Shown here piece by piece: positions 8,136 through 17,832 of a DNA stretch of 64,000 bases. Made by a program: the position numbers and the translations under genes. Positions within the stretch are counted from its first letter, which is position 1. Each line of letters begins with the position of its first letter. Under the pieces are notes generated by a model. The model was not told where the DNA came from, searched no databases, and saw nothing but the letters and a program-made list of their open reading frames with translations. Where the stretch lies: the NCBI GenBank assembly GCA_024760545.1, contig CP060501.1, positions 2,393,501 to 2,457,500 on the forward strand, written 5' to 3'. The DNA comes from Nitrospira sp. GTDB lineage: Bacteria > Nitrospirota > Nitrospiria > Nitrospirales > Nitrospiraceae.

Positions 8136-9695
8136 CTAAAACCCTCGTCCCATCCGGTTATCATCCAATCCCGCGGTCTTCTCGTGATGGAGGCGGTCAA
8201 CGAGCGCTTGAACGGACCCGTTCATGATTCGCAAAAACGGCGACGGATAGAGCCCGATCCAGAGAATCATGACTGAAAGTGAAACCGCAATGATCATCTC
8301 ACGAAGCTGCAGATCGCTCATCGTCGCTTTGACGGCGTTGCCGAGCGGGCCCATCATCGAACGCTCGTAGTACCAGAGAAAATACGAGGCGCCAAAAATC
8401 ACGCCGAGCACGGCAATGGCGCCGAACCACCATTTGGCTTCGAACGCCCCCAAAAGAATGAGAAACTCACCGACAAAACCGTTCGTCCCCGGAAGTCCGA
8501 TCGAGGCCAGTCCGATCAAGAGAAAGAAGGTCGCGAGGAGAGGCACTTGCTTCGCCATGCCACCGAATGCGGACAATTGGGTCGTCTGCTGGCGTGAGTA
8601 CAGAAACCCGGCGATGAAGAAGAGCCCGGCGGTACTGAACCCCAGATTGATCATGGTCAGCAAACTGCCTTGCAGACCTTGATAATTCAATGCAAACAAC
8701 CCCACCACGACGAAGCCCAAGTGACTGACGCTGCTGTAGGCCAGCAAGCGCCTAAAATCAGCTTGAACCAATGCCATCCAGGCCCCATAGAGAATTGCGC
8801 AGAGACCGAGAGCCACGACGACCGTGACGACTGTCTCACTCTTTGACGCATCCGGCAGCAGCGGAATGCTGAAACGTATGAAGCCGAATGTACCGAGCTT
8901 GAGACCGGCCAACACCACGGCCATCCCGATCGGACCCTCCAGCAGCGCATCAGGCAACCACGTATGGAAGGGAAACACCGGCGCCTTGAACGCAAATCCC
9001 ATGAACATCAGCCAAAAGATGAGGATCTGCTGACTGATTGGAATCGGCACCGTGAGGAGGTCAAGCAGATCGAACGAATAGAGTTGATCGGTGTGATGCA
9101 AGGAGGCCCACTGATGAAAATTGATGTTCAGCAAGGCGATGCCGACCAGCATGAACACACTGCCTAAGAGCGTATACACGACGAACTTCAGGGCGGCATA
9201 ATGACGCTCCGCTCCTCCGCCCCACAGCTTGATCAGGAAGTAGCTCGGAATCAGCATCAGCTCCCAGAACACGAAGAACAGGATCAAATCCAACGACACG
9301 AAGACGCCCATGGTCGTCGTTTCGAGCGCCAATAGGCACATCATGTACAGTTTGACTTGATGTCGGATCGTATCCCAGGAGTACACCACGACTAAGACCG
9401 TCAGAAATGCCGTGAGTCCCACGAACAGTACGCTGATCCCGTCAACAGCCAAGTGATAGCTGATGCCTAGCGCGGGGATCCATCGGACACGTTCCGTGAA
9501 CTGCATGGCAGCCGACTCCGGCACGAATCGCATCAACACGAAGACCGAGAGCGCAAGCTCGACCAGCGCAATGGTGAGTGCGGAGGTCCGGACCATGTCC
9601 TCATCGTCGAGCAACCAGAGAACGGCCGCCCCGACAACCGGCAGAAAAAGAATACAGGAAAGAATCGGGAATCCTGTTGTGAGTTCTTCGAGCAT
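8136..9695 (-). CDS. nuoM: NADH-quinone oxidoreductase subunit M (canonical copy)
   Basis: A 519-residue proton-pumping subunit of complex I with about 14 transmembrane helices. All channel residues expected for NuoM are visible: E145 in FFVFWELMLIP, K237 in GFAFKAPVFPFHTWLPDA, Lys in LAGLKLGTFG and Glu in GFVGEFLILL. It is therefore the canonical copy, unlike the following gene. It lies 18 bases after nuoL. Confidence 0.95.
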   Translation of the reverse strand: MLEELTTGFPILSCILFLPVVGAAVLWLLDDEDMVRTSALTIALVELALSVFVLMRFVPESAAMQFTERVRWIPALGISYHLAVDGISVLFVGLTAFLTVLVVVYSWDTIRHQVKLYMMCLLALETTTMGVFVSLDLILFFVFWELMLIPSYFLIKLWGGGAERHYAALKFVVYTLLGSVFMLVGIALLNINFHQWASLHHTDQLYSFDLLDLLTVPIPISQQILIFWLMFMGFAFKAPVFPFHTWLPDALLEGPIGMAVVLAGLKLGTFGFIRFSIPLLPDASKSETVVTVVVALGLCAILYGAWMALVQADFRRLLAYSSVSHLGFVVVGLFALNYQGLQGSLLTMINLGFSTAGLFFIAGFLYSRQQTTQLSAFGGMAKQVPLLATFFLLIGLASIGLPGTNGFVGEFLILLGAFEAKWWFGAIAVLGVIFGASYFLWYYERSMMGPLGNAVKATMSDLQLREMIIAVSLSVMILWIGLYPSPFLRIMNGSVQALVDRLHHEKTAGLDDNRMGRGF

Positions 9696-9713
9696 GATTA
9701 CAGTCTGTTCACG

Positions 9714-11690
9714 CTACATCTGAACGACAAGTTGAACAACCAGAGCCAGAAGGAAGATCCCGGCAATGATGATCGCCGCATAATGATGGACCATCCCGCT
9801 CTGCATTTTTCGTCCCTCGCGGGCGGCGAGGTGGTTGCTGTATCCGATCACGTTCAGGCCGGCGTAGATGATGTATTTCTCGATCCACGTGGATCCCGCA
9901 GAACCCCAATCAGCGAGTCGCCCGACGCCCCGCACGATGCCGTCAATGACCGTGCGATCGAACCAGTCAAGTATCGTGCCCAGACGCTTGAAGGGCTCGA
10001 CGAAGATCAGATCGTACAGTTCGTCGACATAGTACTTGTTCCAGAGAATCCGATATAGGCCGGAAAATTGTTCAGCCCATCCGTCTGCGGTAACCGGGCT
10101 CACCGCATAGAGGAAATGTGCGAGCCCCCATCCCATCAAGGCGATGACGATGGCCGCACCCATCAGCAGAAACACCATTCCCGCACCGGCTTCATGCTCA
10201 CCCGCCGCTCCGACGACCGATGTCAAAAAGCCATGCAGCCAACCTTGTTCGGGAGGAAATCCTAAGACCAATCCGCCTACGCACGACAGGAACGCAAGCA
10301 CCATCAAGGGCCCGATCATCACCATGGGAGACTCGTGCACATGCCCCTCCGTATGATGATCGATCCTCGAGGAACCGTAGAAGGTGAGATACGTGAGACG
10401 AAACATATAAAAAGAGGTCATCAGTGCGCCGACGGCAGCCATGCCATACAAAAGGTAGTGATGGTGGGTGAAGGCATGGGCCATAATTTCGTCTTTGCTC
10501 CAGAAGCCCGCCAACGGAGGAAGCCCGGCGATCGCGATCGTACCGATCAGAAACAGACGATGGGTCCAGGGTATGCGTTTACTCAGTCCACCCATCCTTC
10601 GGATATCCTGTTCGCCCGACAGCGCATGGATGACCGAGCCGGCAGCCAAAAACAACAGCGCTTTGAAGAATGCATGCGTCATGACATGAAACACAGCTGC
10701 CGTATAGGCACCGATTCCGCAACCCAGGAACATGTATCCGAGTTGGCTCACGGTCGAATAGGCCAAGACACGTTTGATGTCGGTTTGTACGAGTCCGATG
10801 GTTGCCGCGAACAAAGCAGTCCCTCCACCGACAAACGCGACCACGGACATCGCGAGAGGAGAGAGATCGAAGATCACGTGATTCCGGACCACCATATAGA
10901 CACCGGCCGTGACCATCGTCGCGGCGTGGATGAGTGCGCTCACTGGTGTCGGACCTTCCATCGCATCGGGGAGCCACGTGTACAGTGGAAGTTGCGCGGA
11001 CTTCCCAATCGCCCCAATGAAAAGGCACAGGGCTATCGCAGTGGCCATATCGGGAGATAGTTGTCCAACCTGGGCGAAGACCTTCGTATAGTCGAGCGTC
11101 CGAAAGTTGATAAAGACGAGAAAAATGGCGACGAGAAATCCGGCGTCACCGATCCGGTTGACGACGAACGCCTTGGTGGCAGCTTTCGCAGCGGAAACCT
11201 TGTCATAGTAATAGCCGATCAAGAGATACGAACAGAGTCCGACGCCCTCCCACCCAATAAAGAGCACCAGGTAGTTGTTCCCCATGACGAGCAGCAGCAT
11301 GGAGACCATGAAGAGGTTCATGTAGGTGAAGAATCGTGTGAACCCGACCTCTCCGTGCATATAGCCGACGGAATACACGTGAATGAGAAAACCCACGCCG
11401 GTGACGACCAGTAACCAAGCACAGGTCAGAGGATCCACCAGATACGCGAGGTTGATCGTGAGATCGCCGCCGAAAATCCATTGGTACGCAATGACTTCGT
11501 GGGTAGCTCCGGTCCGTAGGACATCGGCAAATACAGCGACTGTGCAGAGGAACGAGAGCCCGACCGCCCCCCAGGCCAATCGATGGGCCATATCATGAGA
11601 GTAGCGACTCCCTAATAGGCCGTTCGCGATGACTGCCAACAGCGGAAAAACGGGAATCAGTTTGATGAGCAGATCCGTCAGATCAGACAC
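9714..11690 (-). CDS. nuoL: NADH-quinone oxidoreductase subunit L with lengthened lateral helix region
   Basis: A 658-residue distal pump subunit of complex I. Channel residues are present: Glu in FIGWEGVGLCSYLLIG, Lys in AIGKSAQLPLYTWLPDAM and Lys in GFWSKDEIMAH. The C-terminal part, which in canonical NuoL forms the long lateral helix lying along the antiporter subunits, is extended. Between the conserved IDG (582-584) and QSG-VHHYA (from 630) there are 45 residues, against roughly 20 that I recall for ordinary NuoL. The extra length fits a longer membrane arm containing two NuoM subunits. A 138-base spacer separates it from nuoK. Confidence 0.95.
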   Translation of the reverse strand: MSDLTDLLIKLIPVFPLLAVIANGLLGSRYSHDMAHRLAWGAVGLSFLCTVAVFADVLRTGATHEVIAYQWIFGGDLTINLAYLVDPLTCAWLLVVTGVGFLIHVYSVGYMHGEVGFTRFFTYMNLFMVSMLLLVMGNNYLVLFIGWEGVGLCSYLLIGYYYDKVSAAKAATKAFVVNRIGDAGFLVAIFLVFINFRTLDYTKVFAQVGQLSPDMATAIALCLFIGAIGKSAQLPLYTWLPDAMEGPTPVSALIHAATMVTAGVYMVVRNHVIFDLSPLAMSVVAFVGGGTALFAATIGLVQTDIKRVLAYSTVSQLGYMFLGCGIGAYTAAVFHVMTHAFFKALLFLAAGSVIHALSGEQDIRRMGGLSKRIPWTHRLFLIGTIAIAGLPPLAGFWSKDEIMAHAFTHHHYLLYGMAAVGALMTSFYMFRLTYLTFYGSSRIDHHTEGHVHESPMVMIGPLMVLAFLSCVGGLVLGFPPEQGWLHGFLTSVVGAAGEHEAGAGMVFLLMGAAIVIALMGWGLAHFLYAVSPVTADGWAEQFSGLYRILWNKYYVDELYDLIFVEPFKRLGTILDWFDRTVIDGIVRGVGRLADWGSAGSTWIEKYIIYAGLNVIGYSNHLAAREGRKMQSGMVHHYAAIIIAGIFLLALVVQLVVQM

Positions 11691-11828
11691 GGTATCCTAC
11701 GATTCGCAGGGTGTTCAGCTGAGCAACGACGCCGTATGGAGCCGAGTCATACAAAGTGTCTCGCTTGGGGCTGCATCATGTATGCAAGCTACTGAGCACG
11801 TCGCTCACTGCCCCTTCTCAACTTCCTG

Positions 11829-12131
11829 CTACCACTTTAAAAGGTTCATTTCGTCTACATTGGTAGAAATCTTGCCTCGAAAAACCACGATGATGATAGC
11901 CAGGCCGACGGCGGCTTCCCCGGCGGCAATGGCGATAATAAACAGGGCCACGAGCTGCCCTGCCATAGATTCCAGATAGTGCGAAAATGCGACAAGATTG
12001 ATATTGGCCGCATTCATCATGATTTCGACCGACATCAGCACAATGATGAAGTTCCGCCTGACGAGTACTCCAATGAGTCCCGTCATGAACAGGATGGCAC
12101 TTACGGCTACGTACGCCGACAGCGGGATCAT
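11829..12131 (-). CDS. nuoK: NADH-quinone oxidoreductase subunit K
   Basis: A 100-residue protein with three transmembrane helices, the usual NuoK (MrpC-like) size. It keeps Glu in LMSVEIMMNAANINLVAF and a Glu in AAGEAAVGLAIII, the two membrane carboxylates conserved in the family. Its start overlaps the end of nuoJ by 4 bases (ATGA). Confidence 0.95.
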   Translation of the reverse strand: MIPLSAYVAVSAILFMTGLIGVLVRRNFIIVLMSVEIMMNAANINLVAFSHYLESMAGQLVALFIIAIAAGEAAVGLAIIIVVFRGKISTNVDEMNLLKW

Positions 12132-12655
12132 AAACGATCTTTCTCCGCATCCAGTGGCTTCGGAGTCTTGGCCAGAACGATGGCGCCGATAATGGCACCC
12201 AATAGAAATATGCCGACGATCTCAAACTGCAAGAGGTGGTCGCTGAACATCTTGATGCCCACTGCGTATGTATCGCCTTCCAGCAGCACAGCCGTGGCCG
12301 GAGCGTTTCCCTTCGCTCCACCGAATGGAGACCGCATGAGCAAAAAGAGGACGTAGCTGGCCCCCAGGACGGCCGGTCCGAGAAAATAGAGGGCCGACGG
12401 ATGGAAATAGCGTTCGTCCGTTTTGAGATTCAACAGCATCAACACAAAGAGATACAGCACGAGAATGGCCCCGACATAGACAATGACCTGCACCGCCCAA
12501 AGGAACTCCGCGTTCAAGAGAATGAACAGGCCGGAGACGTGCGTCAGTAATGCGAGCAGGGCGAGAGCGCAATGGACGGGGTGCCGTAAGGTCACAGTCA
12601 GAACGCCGGCGGCAATACTGATCAACGCGAAATAGGCAAAAAACACTAAGACCAT
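12128..12655 (-). CDS. nuoJ: NADH-quinone oxidoreductase subunit J
   Basis: A 175-residue protein with five predicted transmembrane helices. The conserved NuoJ region VQVIVYVGAILVLYLFV, including the pi-bulge Tyr-Val-Gly-Ala segment, is intact. It lies between nuoI (9 bases upstream) and nuoK (4-base overlap). Confidence 0.95.
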   Translation of the reverse strand: MVLVFFAYFALISIAAGVLTVTLRHPVHCALALLALLTHVSGLFILLNAEFLWAVQVIVYVGAILVLYLFVLMLLNLKTDERYFHPSALYFLGPAVLGASYVLFLLMRSPFGGAKGNAPATAVLLEGDTYAVGIKMFSDHLLQFEIVGIFLLGAIIGAIVLAKTPKPLDAEKDRL

Positions 12656-12664
12656 GTGTTCGGC

Positions 12665-13252
12665 TCAGCTCAGATGCTTGGGAGGTGGTTGGGTCGACTT
12701 CGCCACTGATTGAGGAAAGTAGTACCGGTACTCGCGGCTCTGCTCGACGTCCTTCTCCTGGTTGTGCGCGTACAAATATTTTTTTCCGTCCTCGAGATGG
12801 CGTTCGCCGATGTCGTACAGCCGCTTCTTATCGAACAGCAGACTGCGCTTGTCATGGGTTGAATATTCGTACATTTTGGTCATCGCGAGGGCGTTCACCG
12901 GACAGGCCTCAACACAATATCCACAGAACACGCATTTTGTGATGTCGATGTAGAACTCACTCGCATAGCGCTGAAGCGGCCGAGTCATATCCTCCCCGCT
13001 GATCACTTTGATGCAATGGGATGGGCATGCGACTTCGCACAAGTCGCAGCCGACACAACGCTCGTGCCCGTCGTCGTATCGCAGCAAGCCCAGCGCCCCA
13101 CGGTGCGCATCCGGGATCGTCCGGTGTTCCCGCGGGTACTGAAAAGTCATCGGTCGATGAAGCATGTGCCGAAACGTGACCTTCATCGCGTCCCAAATTT
13201 CATAGAACAACGCGGCTTGAAGGATTTTCTTGGTCAGGGCGGCGACACTCAT
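12665..13252 (-). CDS. nuoI: NADH-quinone oxidoreductase subunit I (2 x [4Fe-4S])
   Basis: A 195-residue peripheral-arm subunit carrying two [4Fe-4S] ferredoxin motifs: CVGCDLCEVACPSHCI and CVFCGYCVEACPVNAL (clusters N6a and N6b). The N-terminal amphipathic region fits membrane attachment. In most nuo operons nuoH lies immediately upstream, but here only 42 bases separate it from nuoG and no NuoH-like reading frame is present. Confidence 0.96.
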   Translation of the reverse strand: MSVAALTKKILQAALFYEIWDAMKVTFRHMLHRPMTFQYPREHRTIPDAHRGALGLLRYDDGHERCVGCDLCEVACPSHCIKVISGEDMTRPLQRYASEFYIDITKCVFCGYCVEACPVNALAMTKMYEYSTHDKRSLLFDKKRLYDIGERHLEDGKKYLYAHNQEKDVEQSREYRYYFPQSVAKSTQPPPKHLS

Positions 13253-13294
13253 TGCTGGTTCCTCGTCACGGACGGGCGCACGCCCGCCTCTCCC

Positions 13295-15988
13295 TTACGC
13301 CTGCTCAACACTTACCCAGATCTGCTTGAACGACGGGACACCGGTCGTGGCATCGACCGAGACGGTCATCAAGTCCTTCACCGGCGGTTCATTGAAATGC
13401 TCCGGGAAAAAGCACGTGCCCGGCGCAATGGACTGATCGGGCTGCACGCCGAGTTGCAATGAGCCACGGTCCGAGGTCAGCCGTACCTTCGCGCCGTCTT
13501 CCAATCCCAAGCGTTCCATATCCCGTATATTCATCCGTAACTTTCCGGTGTTCGGTGCGATCTTGATCAGCCCGGCCGCTTGCGTCGACAATTTTCCCGA
13601 ATGCATCAACAACTGCCCCATCAACAGCGCAAAAGGACGCGTGGGCTCCGCTGATACCGGAGTCGGGCGGTAACGAGCCTTCACCTCCGTTGCATAACCG
13701 TTCGACAAACACTGATCGGGCACGGGCGTGACCTTGCGAGGCTGGCCGAGATTATAATATCCGGGCAATAGTTTCATGATCTCGCTTTGAATGTCGTTTG
13801 CCGATTGGTATTCCCATCGACATTCCATGGCATTGGCAAGGGCCGTCATGATGTGCCAGTCCGGCAAACTCTCTCCAAGCGGATCCATCGCCTGCCTGAC
13901 GCGAAGAACGCGACCTTCGAAGTTCGTAAATGTGCCGTCCTTTTCCGCATAGGTGCAGGCCGGAAGCACGAAATGACCCAGCTTCGCTGTGTCCGTCAAA
14001 AATGGATCCTGCACGATCAACAGTTCCAGACGCTCGAGCGCGGCTCGTATCTCCATCGAGGCCGGCAGGGTCGCGAGCGGATTTTCACCCAACACGTACA
14101 ACGCCTTAATCTGTCCGCTTTTGCACCGCTTCAAAATTTCGACCAGATTGGCACCTGACCCGACAGGAGGAAGCGACGCGTCCCATGCCTTGGCGAAACG
14201 TTCACGCACGTCGGGGTCATCAAACCGGGCCTGTCCCGGGAAGAACTCGGGGACTGCGCCCATATCCACGGCCCCTTGTTCGTTCGGCTCCTCCGTCACC
14301 GTATTCACACCACACCCCGGTCGACCAAGTTTCCCGGTGATCCAGGCTAGATCCATCAGCTTCAAGACGTTCTGGTAGCCATTCGTCCTTCTGACAATCC
14401 CTTCCGCACACAGGATGATGGACCTCGGCGATTCAGCAATAATCGCGGCAATATCTCTGAAAGCCTCCGCTGCCAGACCGGTTTGAGCCGACAGCTGCTC
14501 CAACGAGACATTCGCCACGGCGCTCTTGAGTGCTTCAAACGCTTTGGGGTGCCTCCCCACGGTTTCTTCATCCACCAAATCCTGGTCGATCGTCGCTTTG
14601 ACCAACCCATCGATCACCGCGCCCTCAGTTCCAGGCTTAATCAAAAACGGGTGCGAGGCCAACTTGGCAATATTCGTAATAGCGCTGTCGAGCGTCACCA
14701 CTTGAGCCTTGTACACCCGCATGGCTTCTTTGATGCGCACGGCCGTCAATGGGTTCGTCTCGGTGATGTTGGAACCGATGATCAGAATCGCCTTCGCCTT
14801 CGTCAGATCTTCCCAATCGTTCGGAGTTCTCCCCAGTCCGACGGCATGCCTCGACGCGAGCACAAAATTCATATGCCCATAGCGGGCACTGCTATCAAGC
14901 TGGTTGGTTCCAAAGGCTGTGCGCATCAGCTTTTGAAACAGATACAGTTCCTCGTTCGTGCAGCGTGCCGTCACGAGACCGGCAATGGCATCGGCGCCGT
15001 GCTTGCGCTTAATGTCAGTCACGCGATCCACGAGCAGATGCATCGTTTCGAGCCAGGGCTTTTCGACGAGCCGGCCGCCTTCACGAACCAACGGGTGTAC
15101 GAGCCGGCTTTGACTGTCCAGACTCTCGAATCCAAAGCGTCCCCGCACACACAGGCCCCCATGACCCTTGGCTGTGTCCGAACGGTCTCCCCATTTGTTC
15201 TTCCAGGATAACGGCGACGTCACGCGGACCACTTCCGCGTCTTTCGTTTCCAAGTACATTTGACAGCCGTCTCCGCAGTAATTGCAGGTCGTCGTCGTCT
15301 TCTTCATCTGCCAAGGCTTATACAGATACTTGGAAAACTTGTTTGTGATGGCGCCGACAGGGCACACCGCCAAGCAGTCTCCGCAGAATTCGCAATCGAG
15401 GGCCAGGTCCCCTTTGGGGACCACTTGGTTGAACCCGCCCTTTTTCATGAACTGTAAGGCGTCGATCATCAACACATCCTTACAGACATTGATGCATTCC
15501 GCACAGGCAATGCAGCGATTCATGTTGAAATCGAGCACCGGACTACGCGTATCTTCCGGAATGAATTTTTGCTTGGCATTGGCCAGGTTGGTCACACCGT
15601 GCTGGAAGGCCATGTCCTGCAGTTCGCAATGGCCGTCTGCGTCGCACACCGGACAATCGAGGGGATGCACGGACAGATGCTTCTCGACGGCTTTCTTGCG
15701 GGCGAGGAACAGATCTTCTCCTTCGGTACGGATCACCATTCCCGCTGCCGCCTTGGCCGTGCAAGACCGAACGGGGGCCTTTTTCCCTTCTTGCATCACG
15801 AGACACATGCCGCAAGAGCCGAACGGATCGAACGTATAGTGGTAGCACATGGCCGGGATGATCTTGCCGGTCATGGAAATGACGTCGTAGAGCGACACCC
15901 CGTCCTTCGCTGTCACGGCTTTGCCGTCGATGCTCAGCTCGATCGTTGCTGCTTCCACGTCGGGATTCGTAGCCGGCTTGAGTCCCAT
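13295..15988 (-). CDS. nuoG: NADH-quinone oxidoreductase subunit G
   Basis: An 897-residue iron-sulphur and molybdopterin-fold subunit. The N-terminal [2Fe-2S] domain has C48, C59, C62 and C76. A His/Cys-ligated cluster follows (HPLDCPVCDADGHC, 108-121). Two [4Fe-4S] motifs come next (C159/162/165/169 and C199/202/205/209), then the Mo-bis-MGD type 4Fe-4S region (C235, C238, C242) and the large oxidoreductase domain. The double ferredoxin motif also resembles formate-dehydrogenase-like chains, but its position between nuoD and nuoI makes NuoG the best call. No nuoE or nuoF is adjacent, so NADH may not be its direct partner; ferredoxin is an alternative. Confidence 0.9.
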   Translation of the reverse strand: MGLKPATNPDVEAATIELSIDGKAVTAKDGVSLYDVISMTGKIIPAMCYHYTFDPFGSCGMCLVMQEGKKAPVRSCTAKAAAGMVIRTEGEDLFLARKKAVEKHLSVHPLDCPVCDADGHCELQDMAFQHGVTNLANAKQKFIPEDTRSPVLDFNMNRCIACAECINVCKDVLMIDALQFMKKGGFNQVVPKGDLALDCEFCGDCLAVCPVGAITNKFSKYLYKPWQMKKTTTTCNYCGDGCQMYLETKDAEVVRVTSPLSWKNKWGDRSDTAKGHGGLCVRGRFGFESLDSQSRLVHPLVREGGRLVEKPWLETMHLLVDRVTDIKRKHGADAIAGLVTARCTNEELYLFQKLMRTAFGTNQLDSSARYGHMNFVLASRHAVGLGRTPNDWEDLTKAKAILIIGSNITETNPLTAVRIKEAMRVYKAQVVTLDSAITNIAKLASHPFLIKPGTEGAVIDGLVKATIDQDLVDEETVGRHPKAFEALKSAVANVSLEQLSAQTGLAAEAFRDIAAIIAESPRSIILCAEGIVRRTNGYQNVLKLMDLAWITGKLGRPGCGVNTVTEEPNEQGAVDMGAVPEFFPGQARFDDPDVRERFAKAWDASLPPVGSGANLVEILKRCKSGQIKALYVLGENPLATLPASMEIRAALERLELLIVQDPFLTDTAKLGHFVLPACTYAEKDGTFTNFEGRVLRVRQAMDPLGESLPDWHIMTALANAMECRWEYQSANDIQSEIMKLLPGYYNLGQPRKVTPVPDQCLSNGYATEVKARYRPTPVSAEPTRPFALLMGQLLMHSGKLSTQAAGLIKIAPNTGKLRMNIRDMERLGLEDGAKVRLTSDRGSLQLGVQPDQSIAPGTCFFPEHFNEPPVKDLMTVSVDATTGVPSFKQIWVSVEQA

Positions 15989-16066
15989 GTTTGGTTCCTG
16001 TCCTGAATGTCCCGGTTCTTAGCGTTGGCCTAACAATCCGATCTCACAACACCGACGCCCCATAAC

Positions 16067-17323
16067 TCACCGATCGCACTCACCCATCACGACATCGTAC
16101 GTCCCAAAGATCGTACAGGCATCCGAAATCATGTAGCCCCTGGCCATATGATCGAACGCGCCCATATGGATGAAAGAGGGGGCGCGAATCTTCAGCCGAT
16201 ACGGCTTTCCTCCTCCCGTACTGACGATGTAAAAGCCCAGCTCACCTTTGTGCGCCTCAGTCCCACAGTAGATTTCCCCGGGGGGAGCGTCGAATCCTTG
16301 CGAAAAGAGCTTGAACTGTTGGATCATCGACTCCAGGTTTGTGAAGACCCGTTCTTTCGGCGGCAGCGTGACGCTCGGAGCATCCGCCATGATCGGCCCA
16401 TCCTGCATTTGTTCAAGACATTGCCGAATGATCTTGACGCTCTCGTAGAGTTCCATCACCCGAATCCAATAGCGATCGTACGTATCACCGTTTTTTCCGA
16501 CGGGTACACTGAACTCACACTTTGGATAGGCGCTATAGGGCTCGTACTTGCGAAGGTCATAATCCACGCCGGACCCTCGGAGAACCGGTCCGCTCAGCCC
16601 AAAATTTACAGCATCTTCCGCAGAGATGACGGCTACCCCTTTGGTGCGCCCCAGCCAAATGCGATTTTTTTCGAGAAACACCTGATACTCGTCGATCTTC
16701 GGCGGGAAATAGTCCAGAAACTGTTTGAGCTTATCGATCAATGAAGGGCTCAAGTCGCGTTCAACCCCGCCGATTCGGTACCAGCTGGTCGTGAGACGGG
16801 CTCCGCACAGCTCGTCGAACCAATCGAGCAGGATCTCCCGGTCGCGAAAACAATAAAAAAAGACGGTCATGGCGCCGATGTCAAGCGCCTGGGCGCTCAG
16901 CCAAAATTGATGCCCGATGATGCGCTGGACTTCCGCGACAATCGTCCGAAGATACTCCGCTCGCTCCGGCACTTGCAGGTTCAAGAGCTTTTCAACGGCG
17001 CGGCAATAGGCAAAGTTGTTGTACATCGCACAGACATAGTCCAACCGATCCGTATGGGGAATGAACTGATGATAAGTACCGTCTTCCGCGAGTTTTTCTA
17101 CTCCACGATGGAGATACCCCATCACGGGCGTGGATTTCACCAGCCGCTCCCCCTCCAACTCCAAGATCACCTTGAGAACACCGTGCGTACTGGGGTGTTG
17201 AGGTCCCATGTTGAGCAGAAGTTCCTCGGTTCGCAAGGTCGGAAGCGTCTCGCTTTCCGGATGCTCCGGGTGGATCTTATAGACGGTCGTTCGTTGGTCT
17301 TCGAATGCCATAACTACGCCCAA
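16067..17323 (-). CDS. nuoD: NADH-quinone oxidoreductase subunit D
   Basis: The 49-kDa-type quinone-site subunit, 418 residues from a TTG or 414 from the in-frame ATG at 17311. The TTG has a close GAGGTAGGA upstream, so either is possible. Family hallmarks are NMGPQHPSTHGVL near the N-terminus, YLHRGVEKLAE, and the C-terminal segment SDACTIFGTYDVVMGECDR. It is not fused to NuoC, which is separately encoded 2 bases upstream. Confidence 0.96.
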   Translation of the reverse strand: MGVVMAFEDQRTTVYKIHPEHPESETLPTLRTEELLLNMGPQHPSTHGVLKVILELEGERLVKSTPVMGYLHRGVEKLAEDGTYHQFIPHTDRLDYVCAMYNNFAYCRAVEKLLNLQVPERAEYLRTIVAEVQRIIGHQFWLSAQALDIGAMTVFFYCFRDREILLDWFDELCGARLTTSWYRIGGVERDLSPSLIDKLKQFLDYFPPKIDEYQVFLEKNRIWLGRTKGVAVISAEDAVNFGLSGPVLRGSGVDYDLRKYEPYSAYPKCEFSVPVGKNGDTYDRYWIRVMELYESVKIIRQCLEQMQDGPIMADAPSVTLPPKERVFTNLESMIQQFKLFSQGFDAPPGEIYCGTEAHKGELGFYIVSTGGGKPYRLKIRAPSFIHMGAFDHMARGYMISDACTIFGTYDVVMGECDR

Positions 17324-17325
17324 TC

Positions 17326-17829
17326 CTACCTCGGGACTTCATCCAGGAATTCAAACGTGTCCCGCCAGCCCTTGCCACGCAGTGGAAAATCTTTCCGCAG
17401 AGGGTAGCCCTCGGTATAGTCATCCGGCATGAGAATGCGGCGGAGGTCCGGATGATTTCGGAATCGGATCCCCATCATATCGAACACTTCACGCTCCATG
17501 AAGTCGGCGCCTTTCCAAAGATCCGTCAAGGAGTCAACCACACAATCCGCTTCAGGTACCCGAGTCTTGAGCCGGATACGCTGCCGCTTCCGGATCGAGT
17601 AGAATTCCCATACGACCTCGAATCGCTCTTCGTCGTCTGGCCAGTCCACTGAGCTCACATGAACGATATAGTCAAAATCCATCCCGGGATCGTCGTGCAG
17701 AAATTGAGCGACCTCGTGAAGCTTGTCCCGGGAGACCGTCACGGCCACATCGCCTCGCCATTCAGTCAAGCCGGTGATTCCGGCCGAAAACGTCTGCTGA
17801 ATCCGCTGCAATAATGGATGCATACTCAC
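17326..17829 (-). CDS. nuoC: NADH-quinone oxidoreductase subunit C
   Basis: A 167-residue 30-kDa-type subunit of the peripheral arm. Recognisable blocks include DYIVHVSSVDWPDD, the WKGADFMEREVFDMMGIRF segment and the C-terminal LRKDFPLRGKG. It lies between nuoB (3-base spacer) and nuoD. Confidence 0.95.
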   Translation of the reverse strand: MSMHPLLQRIQQTFSAGITGLTEWRGDVAVTVSRDKLHEVAQFLHDDPGMDFDYIVHVSSVDWPDDEERFEVVWEFYSIRKRQRIRLKTRVPEADCVVDSLTDLWKGADFMEREVFDMMGIRFRNHPDLRRILMPDDYTEGYPLRKDFPLRGKGWRDTFEFLDEVPR

Positions 17830-17832
17830 GTG

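Noticed and set aside
10335-11060. 241-codon plus-strand frame antisense to nuoL
   Set aside because: Shadow of a conserved membrane subunit gene, with a His/Arg-rich composition unlike a real protein.
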